Positions 1 to 9,491 of a DNA stretch of 64,000 bases are shown piece by piece. The first letter of the stretch is position 1. Each line of letters begins with the position of its first letter. The position numbers and the translations under genes are program-made. A model generated the notes under the pieces. The model did not search any database. It saw only the letters and a list, made by a program, of their open reading frames with translations, and was not told the origin of the DNA. Location of the stretch: the NCBI GenBank assembly GCA_021323855.1, contig JAJPKE010000024.1, forward strand, positions 1 to 64,000, read 5' to 3'. Source of the DNA: Chloroflexota bacterium (GTDB lineage Bacteria; Chloroflexota; Ktedonobacteria; Ktedonobacterales; JADMIN01).

Positions 1-801
1 CTAGTTATCCATGCGCCGCGCCAGAAGAATGGCGCGCCCGGAGGTTTCATCGAAAGGCGCCAGATCATAGCCGCCATACACCGACTCAACCTCAAAACCG
101 GCATTGATGACTGCCAATTCAAGCTCACCGCGTGAGAGCAGCGCCAGAGGCATGAGCGAGAGCGTGCGCCGCACCGTTTCACCCGGCGGGAACACATCAT
201 ACATGTGCGTCACCGCGATGCTCCCCGCTTCCTGGCCCAGCACACCAGCAACCAGATGGCAAACCCACTCGCCACTTGCCGGCAACACCCAACTCCCCTG
301 CAAAAACAACTGCCCCGGCGCATTGAGCAAGCGACGTGGGCCGGCCAGATCCAGATCAATCAGCAGCAGACCACCAGGCAACAGATGCTCCCAGGCAACG
401 GAGAGCGCCCGCTGCCGCTGGCGACGGTTGGTGAGATGAGCGAACGTGTTCAGGCCGTAGAGGACAGCGTGGTAGTGTTGCTCTGGGGCAAGACCTAAAT
501 TCTCAGCGGAGCCAGCAACAATGTGGATCCGGCGTGCGACACGCTGCGGCAGTTGCGCCAGCCGCGTATCACAACGCACGCGCATAGCAGCCGACGGCTC
601 GATGCCCGTCACTTCATAGCCAGCGGTCGCCAGCACGGCAGCGATGCGCCCGGTCCCGCTGCCAACCTCTAAGAGCGTAGCACGACCCTCATGGGCGCCA
701 GCCAGTAGTTCGACATAACACTCAACATCTTCGGTCAGCGCATCGTGTTCGAGGTCGTACCATCCAGCAATGGAGGTGTATGGATCATGTTCATCCATCA
801 T
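1..801 (-). CDS. class I SAM-dependent methyltransferase
   Basis: The 266-aa protein should transfer a methyl group from S-adenosylmethionine to an unidentified substrate in the cytoplasm. Motif I is clear at residues 43-54 (LLEVGSGTGRIA). It is followed by the acidic loop GIEPS (66-70) and a Rossmann-type core up to about residue 150 (HLLPGGLLLIDLDL). The C-terminal half is a beta-rich cap typical of small-molecule methyltransferases. The start is one of two consecutive ATGs; the stop TAG is the first three bases of the window, so the gene is complete. It is followed upstream by unrelated genes, so context does not identify the substrate. Confidence 0.85.
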   Translation of the reverse strand: MMDEHDPYTSIAGWYDLEHDALTEDVECYVELLAGAHEGRATLLEVGSGTGRIAAVLATAGYEVTGIEPSAAMRVRCDTRLAQLPQRVARRIHIVAGSAENLGLAPEQHYHAVLYGLNTFAHLTNRRQRQRALSVAWEHLLPGGLLLIDLDLAGPRRLLNAPGQLFLQGSWVLPASGEWVCHLVAGVLGQEAGSIAVTHMYDVFPPGETVRRTLSLMPLALLSRGELELAVINAGFEVESVYGGYDLAPFDETSGRAILLARRMDN

Positions 802-892
802 GAGTTCTTCTATCTCGTGTCTCGATCTAACTCATCATTCTCTTGTGTTTCTGCGTCTGCATCTCCCATCATACCAAATGGTGGTTAAACAA

Positions 893-920
893 AGAGAGCC
901 TCCACCCAGGAAGGCTCTCT
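893..920 (-). terminator. rho-independent terminator after the YtxH-like gene
   Basis: A perfect 9-bp stem (AGAGAGCCT / AGGCTCTCT, 893-901 with 912-920) has a 10-nt loop. Read on the minus strand it is followed by TTGTTTAA. It lies about 44 bp past the stop of the gene ending at 964. Confidence 0.75.
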
Positions 921-963
921 GAAGTTGCAGGCAATCGTTGATACGATCTACGTGCTACGTGGC

Positions 964-1275
964 TTAGACGGAAGGTGTGGGAGTGGTATCCAGCGCGTTC
1001 TGCGCCTTATCCGCTGCGCTCTGAAGTTTACCGGCGGTCGTATCCGTCTTGCTCTGGACCTGTCCACGAACGTTGTCAACGACTTTCCGGCCACTTTCCA
1101 CCGCGCCCGATGCGGTTTCCCGTAAGTCACCCAGGCGTGATTGCGCCTGCGTCTGCCACTGGTTGAACCGCTCTTGCAATTGTGCGCGAGTCACATCGCC
1201 GCGCTGCGGCGCAAACAGCAAACCTAATACAGCGCCAATAGCGCCGCCCCAAATAAACGCGCGTATCGTCTTCAT
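964..1275 (-). CDS. YtxH-domain small membrane-anchored protein
   Basis: The 103-aa protein starts with one N-terminal membrane segment (about residues 6-22, glycine-rich, ending in LLFAPQRGD, the usual YtxH signature). A polar Ala/Gln-rich helical region follows (about 30-95), probably an amphipathic coiled coil. YtxH proteins are small envelope or stress proteins with no settled biochemical role. A longer reading begins at a GTG at 1296. The ATG at 1275 is preferred because GGAGGAG lies 12 nt upstream and the longer start would place that site inside the coding region. It is monocistronic with its own terminator. A second protein of similar design lies at 26730-27059. Confidence 0.75.
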   Translation of the reverse strand: MKTIRAFIWGGAIGAVLGLLFAPQRGDVTRAQLQERFNQWQTQAQSRLGDLRETASGAVESGRKVVDNVRGQVQSKTDTTAGKLQSAADKAQNALDTTPTPSV

Positions 1276-1406
1276 ACGTTTCGGTTTCTCCTCCACCGAT
1301 CAACACCTAGCGAGACACGATGAGCATATGCTCCAATAGTTCTCTATTCAGCAAGCCTTATGCCAGCGGCCCAAACGAACGGCAGACACCAGGCGCGACA
1401 ATCTCT

Positions 1407-2279
1407 CTACGACTGGCGCTGGTTCACAGTTATACCGCAACGAGCGAGCAATTCTGAGCACTGCTCAGCGTGGTAGGCGATGGGGAAACGCTGGCGTGGG
1501 CCGTGTGAATCCGACCCTGCGCTTACCAGCAAGCCATGCCTTGCTGCCAGCGTGCGATAGGCGTCCACCTGCTCGTTTGTGTGCAGGGGATAGGACACCT
1601 CGATGCCATCCAGTCCGGCTGGCAGCTCCGCGAGCATCGCTTCTATTGTCGCTGGCTCATAACGTTGAATCTCGCCACCCCCACGACCAGGATGCGCCAG
1701 CACAGTGACAGCGCCGTCAGCGTGCGCCGCAGCAAATGTCTGGGCTATCGGCGCCGCGATGATGCGATAGCCTGCATCGCGTAGCACATCGAGCGCCGCT
1801 GGCACATCAGCCACATAGCCATGCTCGATGAGCAGCCGAGCATTATCAATCGGCCTGAGCAATCGCCCGTTTTGGACGGCTAACACCTTGTCGCGCCGGG
1901 GAAACTGATAGCCACGTCGTTCGAGTTCGGCGTACACCTCCTGGGTATTCTCCAGTTGTCCCAGGCGCGTCTGCTCCACCAGCGCCCCCAGCGCATCGCC
2001 ACGAAACCGCCGCGCATAGCAAAGGACATGCGCGATCATCTCGCGCCAGCGCGACGTAACCTCGACACCAGCCAGCACCGTTATGCCACGCGCCTCACCC
2101 AGCGACCGTACCTCTTCTATATGAGCAAACGTATCGTGGTCAGTGACGGCGACGACGCGAAACTGCTCCGCCGCGAGATACGCGAAGAGCGCATCAGGGG
2201 TCCAGTGACCGTCGCTGTGAATCGTGTGCATATGCAGGTCGGTCGCAGCATCGCAGGTTATCTGTACATCAGAGGGCAT
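1407..2279 (-). CDS. PHP-domain phosphoesterase
   Basis: This is a metal-dependent phosphoesterase of the polymerase-and-histidinol-phosphatase family, probably cytoplasmic and acting on nucleotide or phosphorylated small-molecule substrates (for example YciV/RNase AM or NMP 3'-phosphatase relatives). Visible metal motifs are DLHMHTIHSDG (residues 14-24), AVTDHDT (about 45-51), AHPGRGG in the middle and SAGSDSHGP near the C-terminus. An inserted helical domain between the second and third motifs fits the YciV-like subgroup. The longest frame starts at 2411, but the ATG at 2279 has CCAGGAG at 2285-2291 and begins just before the PHP domain, giving 290 aa. The upstream extra codons read through a simple repeat and are not credible coding sequence. 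Confidence 0.8.
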   Translation of the reverse strand: MPSDVQITCDAATDLHMHTIHSDGHWTPDALFAYLAAEQFRVVAVTDHDTFAHIEEVRSLGEARGITVLAGVEVTSRWREMIAHVLCYARRFRGDALGALVEQTRLGQLENTQEVYAELERRGYQFPRRDKVLAVQNGRLLRPIDNARLLIEHGYVADVPAALDVLRDAGYRIIAAPIAQTFAAAHADGAVTVLAHPGRGGGEIQRYEPATIEAMLAELPAGLDGIEVSYPLHTNEQVDAYRTLAARHGLLVSAGSDSHGPRQRFPIAYHAEQCSELLARCGITVNQRQS

Positions 2280-2309
2280 AGCATCTCCTGGCTCATTTCC
2301 TTTTAACTC

Positions 2310-2347
2310 GTCTGTCTTGTCTTGTCTTGTCTGTCTTGTCTGTCTCA
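2310..2347. repeat. TGTCT/TGTCTTGTCT simple tandem repeat
   Basis: The short tract is built from 5-nt TGTCT/TTGTC units. It lies in the 76-bp gap between the GT4 glycosyltransferase stop and the PHP gene start, upstream of the PHP ribosome binding site. Confidence 0.7.
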
Positions 2348-2355
2348 TCTTGGGT

Positions 2356-3522
2356 CTATTCGTGCCGCGCGCCGGCCACATCGGCATAGAGTGTGCTGGT
2401 CTCCACGGCAACCCGATCCCAGGTAAATTGTTTGACTCGCGCCAGGCCTCTTGCGCGCAGATCGTCGCGCACCTGTGGCAACGTCAGCACTCGCTGCAAA
2501 GCCGCGCCGAAACGATCAGGGTCTTCGGGATTGACGAGGATGCCCGCGCTCCCCACCACCTCCGGCAGCGAGGTCAGATCAGAGCAGACGACAGGAGCGC
2601 CGCATGCCATTGCTTCCAGGGGCGGCAATCCAAAGCCTTCGTAGAGCGAGGAAAAGGCAAAGCAGGACGTGGCGCTGTACATCGCTGGCAAGTCTTCCTC
2701 GTCAATCGGCGCGCAGATAACCGCATCCGCAACGCCGAACGTGCGCGCCAGGGGACGCCAATCCGGGAAGAGCGGCGAACTGCCCAGACGCTTGGGGTCG
2801 CCAGCGATGAAGAGCCTGAGTTCTGGGTCGCCGAATTCATGGTATACAGCGGCAAACGCACCAACCAGGCCGACGATGTTCTTGCGTTGATCCAATCCAC
2901 CGACGTTGAGGATGAAACGCTCGCCCAGCCCATATTTCTCACGGACCGCCTGTAACTGAGCGGCATCGGTCACTGGCCGTAGATGTGGCGCTGGCGCCTC
3001 GCGAATGACCCGGATACGCTCATCCGGAATACCCAATACCTCAATGATGTCGCGTTTGGAATGATCCGAGACGGCGACGACCACCGTGGCATTGCGCGCT
3101 GCCCTGGCCACCAACTGCCCATATGCCTGTACTGTTGGTGACGCGCGATATGCTGGCAAGCGCAGGGGAATGACATCGTGGATGGTGACGATGGTGGGGA
3201 TGCCATAGGTGCGCAGTGGCGAGGCGAAATGTGGGATGTGCATGACAGCGGCATCCACCCGTTTTGCCGCATGTGGAAAGGTACGCTGCTCCCAAACGAG
3301 CTTCGCCAGGTTATCGCCCGCGTGGCGCAGATAGCCCACCGGCACCGTCACCCATTGAAAGGTGGAGGGCGTCTCTGGAGCCATTTCGATGTCGCGCGGG
3401 CTGAACACGGTATATTCCGTCACTCCATCTACACGGCCCAGCGACTCCAGCAAGTTATAGACATACCTCCCGGTTCCCGTGCGGGGTTCCTGAAGGAAAA
3501 GCCCATTGAAAGCTACTCGCAT
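2356..3522 (-). CDS. GT4-family glycosyltransferase
   Basis: The 388-aa GT-B fold enzyme should transfer a sugar from a nucleotide-sugar donor during surface polysaccharide synthesis on the cytoplasmic face. The N-terminal acceptor domain begins [20 protein letters not shown]. The C-terminal donor domain holds [13 protein letters not shown], the E-x7-E region EGFGLPPLE and CGAPVVCSD. This layout matches glycosyltransferase family 4 (mannosyl-, rhamnosyl- and glucosyl-transferases); the sugar cannot be read from sequence. It lies in the same direction as the O-antigen ligase and the SDR at 3658-6146, so a shared polysaccharide locus is likely. The Shine-Dalgarno before the ATG is weak. Confidence 0.85.
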   Translation of the reverse strand: MRVAFNGLFLQEPRTGTGRYVYNLLESLGRVDGVTEYTVFSPRDIEMAPETPSTFQWVTVPVGYLRHAGDNLAKLVWEQRTFPHAAKRVDAAVMHIPHFASPLRTYGIPTIVTIHDVIPLRLPAYRASPTVQAYGQLVARAARNATVVVAVSDHSKRDIIEVLGIPDERIRVIREAPAPHLRPVTDAAQLQAVREKYGLGERFILNVGGLDQRKNIVGLVGAFAAVYHEFGDPELRLFIAGDPKRLGSSPLFPDWRPLARTFGVADAVICAPIDEEDLPAMYSATSCFAFSSLYEGFGLPPLEAMACGAPVVCSDLTSLPEVVGSAGILVNPEDPDRFGAALQRVLTLPQVRDDLRARGLARVKQFTWDRVAVETSTLYADVAGARHE

Positions 3523-3657
3523 ATCGGAGCAATGTCTCCATCCACAACATCAAAATGGATAGTGCAAGGTGGCCAACCGAGAGCGCACACGAACCACCCA
3601 CAACATCGAGAATGGTCAAGCATAGACAACAGCCAGCATAGCATAGCACATCTGGCG

Positions 3658-5205
3658 CTATGCAGATGTAGAAGTAGTATCGCGGCGCCCCAACACGAGC
3701 AGGCAAGCAAGACAGAGCGCGAACTGCAATTCCATGCCATGAACGAAGAGATCATCCGTCAGATTATGGACGCTCTGCGCCACCAGCACCGCCAACAGGC
3801 CGAGCGCGAGCGCCCAACCAAGCCGCGCGCCATACTGTGCGCCAGCCTTCCATTGGTTTGCCTGCATGCGAGTCGCGCGCCAGCCGACGAACAACGCAAT
3901 GCCAACGAGCGCCAGAATTGCCAGCAGACCCAATATGCCAGTCTCAGCGGCAGCATTGATATAATAATTGTGCGCCTGTCCCAGCGCTTCCATCCAGTCG
4001 GGCAGTTGATACTGCGGATAGGCGGCGCCGTAGTTGCCCGCGCCAACGCCAAGCAGCGGATGCGCGCGGAACATGCGCAAGCCAGCCACCCAGTGCGCCA
4101 AACGCTCTTGTACTGAGAAATTCGCATTGGTGACGGGTCCAATGCTTACCTGCGCAATCAGACTATTGCGAATATGCGCCGGAATGAGGTGGGCAAACCA
4201 GGCAATTGCGCCCAGAGGGATGAGGATCAGCAGCGCCAGGCCAACCAGCCGTTCGCGGCGTAGCCCAACGACAATCAGCACGATGGCCGCAGCAGCAAGC
4301 CCCAAATCACCGCCACGCGAATCTGCCAGCACTTCCGCGCCAGCAATCAAGATAGCAGATGCGGCGGCGAGCCAGCGTTCGCGTACATCTTTGCTCAAGA
4401 AGATCAGCACCAACGCCAGTGGCAGCGAGAAATTCAAGTAGCCGGAGTAGGGATTGGGTTGGCCAAATGTGCCGAAGACACGCAAACTATCAGCGCTGGC
4501 CGTATGCGTTCCCGTCACCTGCACCCACTGCCAGAATCCCAACAGCGCCTGGGCGACACCTGCGCCGATCATCGCCCACACGAGAAAGTGAACATCACGC
4601 ACCGTGCGAATCACCGCCAGTGCCAGCGCCAGCAGCAGCGCGACCTCCGCCCACTTGATGACCTCTTTGATGGCAAGCTGCTTGTTTTGGGCAACCAGCA
4701 CGGAGAGTAGGACGACAGCAAGATAGGCAAGCACCGCAGCGACCGCCAGCACGCGCACGCGGTCGCGTTGCCAGAGAGCGGCCAGCCAACTTCGCGCGTC
4801 ACTGAGACGCATCCGGCTGAGTGGCGCAAGGCCGTCGCGGCGCCAGAGCCGCCAGAGAACAGAGACAGCCAGCGACGCGATCAATACATCGCTCAGTGCA
4901 ACATTGAGGCCGTGGAAGGTGAACAAAAACAGGGTACCGAACGCCACAGCAAACGGCAGCAGGCACAGCCCGGCAAAAGGCCGCACCAGTGTGACACACA
5001 GAACCACTGCGCTCGCCAGCAGCAGCCAGCCATCATGAATAGGCGCCAGCGCCAACAGCAGCCCCAGCGCCAGCGAAAGCGCAATGCCAGCCGCCAGCCA
5101 CAGGAGTGCCTGGCGCTTTTTGGCGGGGCTGTCCGCATCATGCAGGTCGCCCGCATTACCAGTGGTCTGGTCTGCGGTTACGGGTGTCCCGTGGCTGATA
5201 GACAC
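3658..5205 (-). CDS. O-antigen ligase / Wzy-type polymerase family membrane protein
   Basis: The polytopic inner-membrane protein (515 aa, about 12-13 hydrophobic segments) should join or polymerise lipid-linked saccharides on the outer face of the membrane. The Wzy_C/O-antigen ligase signature is the large extracytoplasmic loop after about residue 330, containing HPLLGVGAGNYG and AHNYYINAAAETGILGLLA. The start is a GTG at 5205 with GGAG about 11 nt upstream. It overlaps the end of the SDR gene by 28 bp, which suggests translational coupling. In a single-membrane or Gram-positive-like envelope, the substrate would be an exopolysaccharide or teichuronic-type polymer rather than LPS; that part is inference. 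Confidence 0.8.
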   Translation of the reverse strand: MSISHGTPVTADQTTGNAGDLHDADSPAKKRQALLWLAAGIALSLALGLLLALAPIHDGWLLLASAVVLCVTLVRPFAGLCLLPFAVAFGTLFLFTFHGLNVALSDVLIASLAVSVLWRLWRRDGLAPLSRMRLSDARSWLAALWQRDRVRVLAVAAVLAYLAVVLLSVLVAQNKQLAIKEVIKWAEVALLLALALAVIRTVRDVHFLVWAMIGAGVAQALLGFWQWVQVTGTHTASADSLRVFGTFGQPNPYSGYLNFSLPLALVLIFLSKDVRERWLAAASAILIAGAEVLADSRGGDLGLAAAAIVLIVVGLRRERLVGLALLILIPLGAIAWFAHLIPAHIRNSLIAQVSIGPVTNANFSVQERLAHWVAGLRMFRAHPLLGVGAGNYGAAYPQYQLPDWMEALGQAHNYYINAAAETGILGLLAILALVGIALFVGWRATRMQANQWKAGAQYGARLGWALALGLLAVLVAQSVHNLTDDLFVHGMELQFALCLACLLVLGRRDTTSTSA

Positions 5206-6146
5206 GACGTTGACTGCTCCATCTCTTGACGGAACCAGGCGATGGTGCGCTGGAGTCCAGTTTCCGGGTCAATGGTGGGGCGCCAGTCCAGCACGCGCTG
5301 CGACTTGCTGATATCTGGCCTGCGGCGCTCTGGGTCTTCCACGCGCTTCTCTTCAAAGAGAATATGCGATGAAGACTGGCAGAGTTTGATAATCATGCCA
5401 GCCCACTCCAACACGGTATGCTCTTCGGGATTGCCGAGGTTGAAGATTTCGCCCTTTGTGCCGGGCATGAACATGGCCCGCATCAATCCATCCACCAGGT
5501 CGTCCACGTAGCAAATGCTGCGCGTCTGTTGCCCGTCGCCATGCACCGTCACTGGTTCATCTGAAAGCGCCTGCATGATGAAATTAGGAATCATGCGGCC
5601 ATCATTGAGCTGACTGTTCGGCCCATAGGTATTGAATATGCGCACAATACGCACATCCATGTTGTATTGCCGGTGAAACTCCATCGTAATAGTTTCGCCC
5701 AGCCGCTTGCTCTCATCATAACAGGAACGCGGACCAGTCGGGTTGACGTTCCCCCAGTAGTCTTCTGTCTGCGGATGCACCAGCGGATTGCCATACGCCT
5801 CTGAGGTCGAGGCCATCAGAAAACGCGCGTTGCAACGCTGGCTTTCACGCAGCAGGTGCATGGTGCCCTCGGTGTTGACACGAATCGTCTCGAAGGGATG
5901 CTCCCAGTACCCAACCGGGCTGGCAGGGCTGGCAAGCTGAAAGACGGCATCGGCATCAAAAGCGAACGGATAGATGACATCCTGGCGCTGAAATGTAAAA
6001 TTTTCCTGGCCGAGCAGCGGTCGAATATTGCGCTCGGAGCCGGTCAGCAAATTATCCACGCAGAGGACTCGATGGCCATCCTTCAGTAACCTCGCGCACA
6101 AATGTGAACCTACAAAGCCGGCGCCGCCAGCCACTAAAACATCCAA
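5178..6146 (-). CDS. NAD-dependent epimerase/dehydratase, UDP-glucuronate decarboxylase-like
   Basis: This extended short-chain dehydrogenase should act on a nucleotide sugar, most likely UDP-glucuronate to UDP-xylose or a related 4,6-dehydratase reaction, supplying the polysaccharide genes downstream. It has the NAD-binding GGAGFVGSH near the N-terminus, the catalytic STSEAYG Ser/Thr, and Y-x3-K in CYDESKR. RSICYVDDLVDG and NLGNPEEHTVLEWA are typical of the UXS branch. The longest frame starts at 6248. I choose the TTG at 6146 because GGAGG sits 6 nt upstream and it opens directly on the Rossmann strand, giving 322 aa, a normal family length. The 34 extra residues of the longer reading have no family counterpart. 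Confidence 0.8.
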   Translation of the reverse strand: MDVLVAGGAGFVGSHLCARLLKDGHRVLCVDNLLTGSERNIRPLLGQENFTFQRQDVIYPFAFDADAVFQLASPASPVGYWEHPFETIRVNTEGTMHLLRESQRCNARFLMASTSEAYGNPLVHPQTEDYWGNVNPTGPRSCYDESKRLGETITMEFHRQYNMDVRIVRIFNTYGPNSQLNDGRMIPNFIMQALSDEPVTVHGDGQQTRSICYVDDLVDGLMRAMFMPGTKGEIFNLGNPEEHTVLEWAGMIIKLCQSSSHILFEEKRVEDPERRRPDISKSQRVLDWRPTIDPETGLQRTIAWFRQEMEQSTSCLSATGHP

Positions 6147-6457
6147 CGGGAACCTCCAACGAAGCAGAATTGCAGCCTCTATCAGCCATCCATCACCGGA
6201 TAGCGCGTGTATCAAGCCGATTGTACAGGTATGAGGGCGATCACGCAACCCTTTATTCTACCGCATGAGCCAGAAGGCCCATATTTGGCATCAGATATGC
6301 AAATTTACTTCCTGCCACGCCTCTGTCGCCTGTATCGCTCTTTTCAATGAAGCACCGCATGGTTGCATGATGCAGGAGGCGGCCAATGGTCGGTGGCGAG
6401 TAACTATCACGCCGTTTCGCGCGTTTTATCGGCATAGAGGGGACGAAACACAGGACC

Positions 6458-6493
6458 CATCCAGGCCATCCGGGTCATCTGGATCATACGTGC
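6458..6493. repeat. four imperfect 9-nt tandem units (CATCCAGGC-like)
   Basis: Units are CATCCAGGC, CATCCGGGT, CATCTGGAT and CATACGTGC, adjacent and in register. They lie in the divergent region upstream of the PBP gene. Confidence 0.7.
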
Positions 6494-6531
6494 CCATCCC
6501 TTGTTCAATTGCAAGGTGATGCTACCATACA

Positions 6532-6547
6532 TACCGTACATGCGGTA
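6532..6547. promoter_or_regulatory. inverted repeat TACCG-TACATG-CGGTA, possible operator
   Basis: The perfect 5-bp arms have a 6-nt spacer, about 108 bp upstream of the PBP start. No matching regulator is recognised. Confidence 0.3.
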
Positions 6548-6654
6548 CCTCTCACTCGCTTAGCGGCGCACGGAGGGAACCATCGCAACGACAAGAAATT
6601 ATCGGCAGCTATCATTGCATTTGCCCTTGTAGAGACACGCGGAGGAACAGCACA

Positions 6655-9423
6655 GTGGATCAGGCAGGAAGTACACCGCCAACAGGTGACGAGCAGCATT
6701 CTGCTGAGCAGGCCGGGCAGCCAACACCAGAAAACACGCTAGAGACTACATTGGAGAACACGCCAGAGAGCGCCACAGAGAATCAGCCGGTAGATGAACT
6801 GGCAACCCAGCCGTCACCCACCGCTGAGGATAGCCAGACGACGCCACCAGCCACGCCAAAAGAAACAGAAGCCGAGGTCACGCTGGCGCAACTGGCGGAT
6901 ACCCCACCGGCGCACGCGATAGCAACACCGCCCAGCAGGCGTTTCGTCTCCACGCCGCGTCCCCTGGATAGCGTTCTCTCTGATGAAGCAGACGCGATGC
7001 CAGTGCCGTTCGTCAGCCACCGGCTCACGCCGCTGGAACAGCAGCGCATGCAGGCGGAAACACGGCGCTGGGCGCGGCGCCGTCGCCGCTACACGCTCTT
7101 CGTCCGGCGCAGCGCTCGCGCCCGCCAGGCAGCCCGCTCAGCGACCTTCGCCCGCGCCGCCTGGGCCACTGTTATCGTGCTGTTGATGCTAATCTTTGCC
7201 AGCCTGACGACGACTTTCGGCGCAGCCACCGCGTACTACAATTCCGAATCCGGCTTGATTCACGGCCTCCAGCGGCAAGTCGCCAACAAAGACAGCGTGC
7301 GCATCTACGACGACAAGGGCACGCTGCTTTATCAGATAGACACTGATGGCGCGCAGCACAGTATCTCGCTGGCGGACGTGCCGGTGGATGTCGTCAATGC
7401 CACCATCGCCATCGAAGATCACGACTTCTGGACTAACCAGGGCGTGAGCTTTGTCTCGATTGTGCGCGCGGCGCAGGCGGACCTTCAGCACGGCCAGATC
7501 ACCCAGGGCGGCAGCACCATCACACAGCAGCTCATCAAGCAGCAGGTCCTTAGCAGCGATGTCAACTTCACCCGTAAGCTGGATGAAGCGATTCTGGCGA
7601 TTGGCATGACGGAGAATGGCACCTATAGCAAGCGCCAGATTCTCGAAATGTATCTAAACTCCATCCCGTATAGCCCAACCGCCTATGGCATTGATGCTGC
7701 GGCGACGGAATATTTCGGCTATCAGGACGACCCAACCACCGGCATGACGGCGGCGCAGCATCTCGATCTGGCGCAGGCTTCGATGCTGGCGGGCGTACCG
7801 CAGAACCCCAACGACAACGATCCGCTGCTCAATCTCGATCAGGCGTATTCACGCCAGGCGACCGTGTTGAACGACATGGTGAGCTACGGCTATATATCCC
7901 AGGCACAGGCCAACGCCGCCTGGACGGAATCGCATCAGCCACATTTCTTCCATCCGGTGACCGCCGAACCGAATCTGGCGCCGCACTTCGTCTATTACAT
8001 CCGCGACATTCTGGACCAGATGATTACCAGCGGCCAGTTGCGCAACGTCTCGCGTTCCGGACTGAACGTCTATACGACGCTGGACCTTGACATGCAGAAC
8101 GCCGCGCAAAAGGCCATCAATGACCACCTCTACGGAACTGATAGAGGTGGATACGCCCCTTTCCTCTATATCCGCGATAGTAACCTGACAAATGCAGCGG
8201 TACTTATCGCAGATCAGCACAACGGCGACATCAAGGTGATGCTTGGTAGCGCAAACTATTACAGCACCAAGATCAACGGCAAATTCAACGTCGTCACCCA
8301 GGGATATCGTGGCCCGGGTTCATCCTTCAAGCCATTTGTCTATGCGACCGCCTTTGAGAAGGGCTGGTTCCCGGCGATGACCATCAACGATTCGCCGACG
8401 GCCTTCTGGGATCCTGGTTCAGGCACAGCGTACAAACCGCTTGACTTTGATCCAACCGAGGTTACTGGTTTGGATACACTGCGCACTGCGCTCGACTGGT
8501 CACTCAACATTCCGGCGGTCAAAGTGATGCAGTTCGCTGGTGTAGATAACGTCAGAATGATGACAGAGCGCATGGGCATCACAGATGCCAAAGGGACCTG
8601 GGGCCTTTCTTCGGCGCTTGGCGCTCTGGGGATAACGCCGTTCGAGATGGTGCAGGCGTACACGGTGTTCGCCAACTATGGCGAGTTCATTCCGCTGCAT
8701 GGCATTGATTACATCACCGACAGCACTGGCAATGTCCTCTATAAATATGTGACGCCGACGCCGGTGCAGGTGATGGATCCGCGCGTCGCATTCTTGATGA
8801 CCAGCATCCTGAGCGACAACGCCTCGCGCGCTGGCGATTTCGGCCCATGCAGCCCGCTTTACCTGGACCCCAAATTCAACCTCAATGATATAAACAATGC
8901 GGAATGTGGTGGCCTGTATGCTAATCATTTCCTGTCTAGGAACGCCTGGCCGACGGCAGCAAAAACCGGCACTGGCCAGAATTTCACCGATGACTGGACG
9001 ATGGGCTATACGATGGACTACACCGGCGGCGTTTGGGCGGGAAACAGTAACAACACACCGATGATCGGTATTGACGGTATTACTGGCGCCGCTCCGATCT
9101 TCTTTCACAGTATGATCGCTGCTGAGGAGTTGAACAATAAGCCAAAGACGCCGTTCCCAGTGCCAACTGGTGTTCAATACAAACACTACTGCTCAAACGG
9201 TGTCTGCACCAGTGATTGGTTCCTGGCAGGTTACAATCCACCAGCCAATCTTGGCGAAAAAGGTGGCTCGATTCCCTGCGTTGCATTGGACCCGAATGGC
9301 GGCTGGAACTTCTCTTCGAGTTGCCAGATTTCGCAGATAAGCAAGCTCGGCCATGATATAGGAGCGCCTCCGCCCATCAATACGCCAGAGGGCTTGGCAG
9401 TTGGGGCATTACCACCCGGATGA
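6655..9423 (+). CDS. class A penicillin-binding protein (bifunctional transglycosylase/transpeptidase)
   Basis: The 922-aa protein polymerises lipid II glycan strands and cross-links peptides outside the membrane. A disordered Thr/Pro/Glu-rich cytoplasmic tail (1-125) and a basic patch precede one membrane segment at about 169-193. The GT51 glycosyltransferase domain has catalytic Glu254 in IEDHDFW and the motif GGSTITQQLIKQ. The transpeptidase domain has the nucleophile Ser556 in SSFK (556-559), SLN (616-618) and KTG (770-772). The start is GTG at 6655 with GGAGGA 8 nt upstream. The cytoplasmic tail is longer than in most PBP1 proteins and is rich in phosphorylatable Thr, which would suit a Ser/Thr kinase such as the one at 27343-28548; that link is speculative. 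Confidence 0.93.
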   Translation: MDQAGSTPPTGDEQHSAEQAGQPTPENTLETTLENTPESATENQPVDELATQPSPTAEDSQTTPPATPKETEAEVTLAQLADTPPAHAIATPPSRRFVSTPRPLDSVLSDEADAMPVPFVSHRLTPLEQQRMQAETRRWARRRRRYTLFVRRSARARQAARSATFARAAWATVIVLLMLIFASLTTTFGAATAYYNSESGLIHGLQRQVANKDSVRIYDDKGTLLYQIDTDGAQHSISLADVPVDVVNATIAIEDHDFWTNQGVSFVSIVRAAQADLQHGQITQGGSTITQQLIKQQVLSSDVNFTRKLDEAILAIGMTENGTYSKRQILEMYLNSIPYSPTAYGIDAAATEYFGYQDDPTTGMTAAQHLDLAQASMLAGVPQNPNDNDPLLNLDQAYSRQATVLNDMVSYGYISQAQANAAWTESHQPHFFHPVTAEPNLAPHFVYYIRDILDQMITSGQLRNVSRSGLNVYTTLDLDMQNAAQKAINDHLYGTDRGGYAPFLYIRDSNLTNAAVLIADQHNGDIKVMLGSANYYSTKINGKFNVVTQGYRGPGSSFKPFVYATAFEKGWFPAMTINDSPTAFWDPGSGTAYKPLDFDPTEVTGLDTLRTALDWSLNIPAVKVMQFAGVDNVRMMTERMGITDAKGTWGLSSALGALGITPFEMVQAYTVFANYGEFIPLHGIDYITDSTGNVLYKYVTPTPVQVMDPRVAFLMTSILSDNASRAGDFGPCSPLYLDPKFNLNDINNAECGGLYANHFLSRNAWPTAAKTGTGQNFTDDWTMGYTMDYTGGVWAGNSNNTPMIGIDGITGAAPIFFHSMIAAEELNNKPKTPFPVPTGVQYKHYCSNGVCTSDWFLAGYNPPANLGEKGGSIPCVALDPNGGWNFSSSCQISQISKLGHDIGAPPPINTPEGLAVGALPPG

Positions 9424-9439
9424 CGTTGAAAGCGAAAAG

Positions 9440-9471
9440 GGCGAGGGTGCTGTTTGCACCCTCGCCTTTTT
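9440..9471. terminator. bidirectional terminator between PBP and zinc-ribbon genes
   Basis: A perfect 11-bp stem (GGCGAGGGTGC / GCACCCTCGCC) with loop TGTTT is followed by TTTTTG on the plus strand. A short A-run (CGAAAA) precedes it, so it can also serve the convergent minus-strand gene ending at 9492. Confidence 0.9.
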
Positions 9472-9491
9472 GTGACGCAACTAAGGCTCGT

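Larger units (their letters stand above)
6147..6654. other. 508-bp divergent intergenic region
   Basis: The region lies between the divergently transcribed SDR and penicillin-binding protein genes, so promoters for both are expected. I see no convincing -35/-10 pair. It holds a 9-nt tandem repeat (6458-6493), a perfect inverted repeat TACCG-N6-CGGTA (6532-6547) and CTTG-N7-CAAG near 6501-6516. No credible gene is present. Confidence 0.6.

Noticed and set aside
3178..4116. 312-aa open frame on the plus strand
   Set aside because: It crosses the gap and runs antisense to a glycosyltransferase and an O-antigen ligase; composition and lack of a start site mark it as a shadow.
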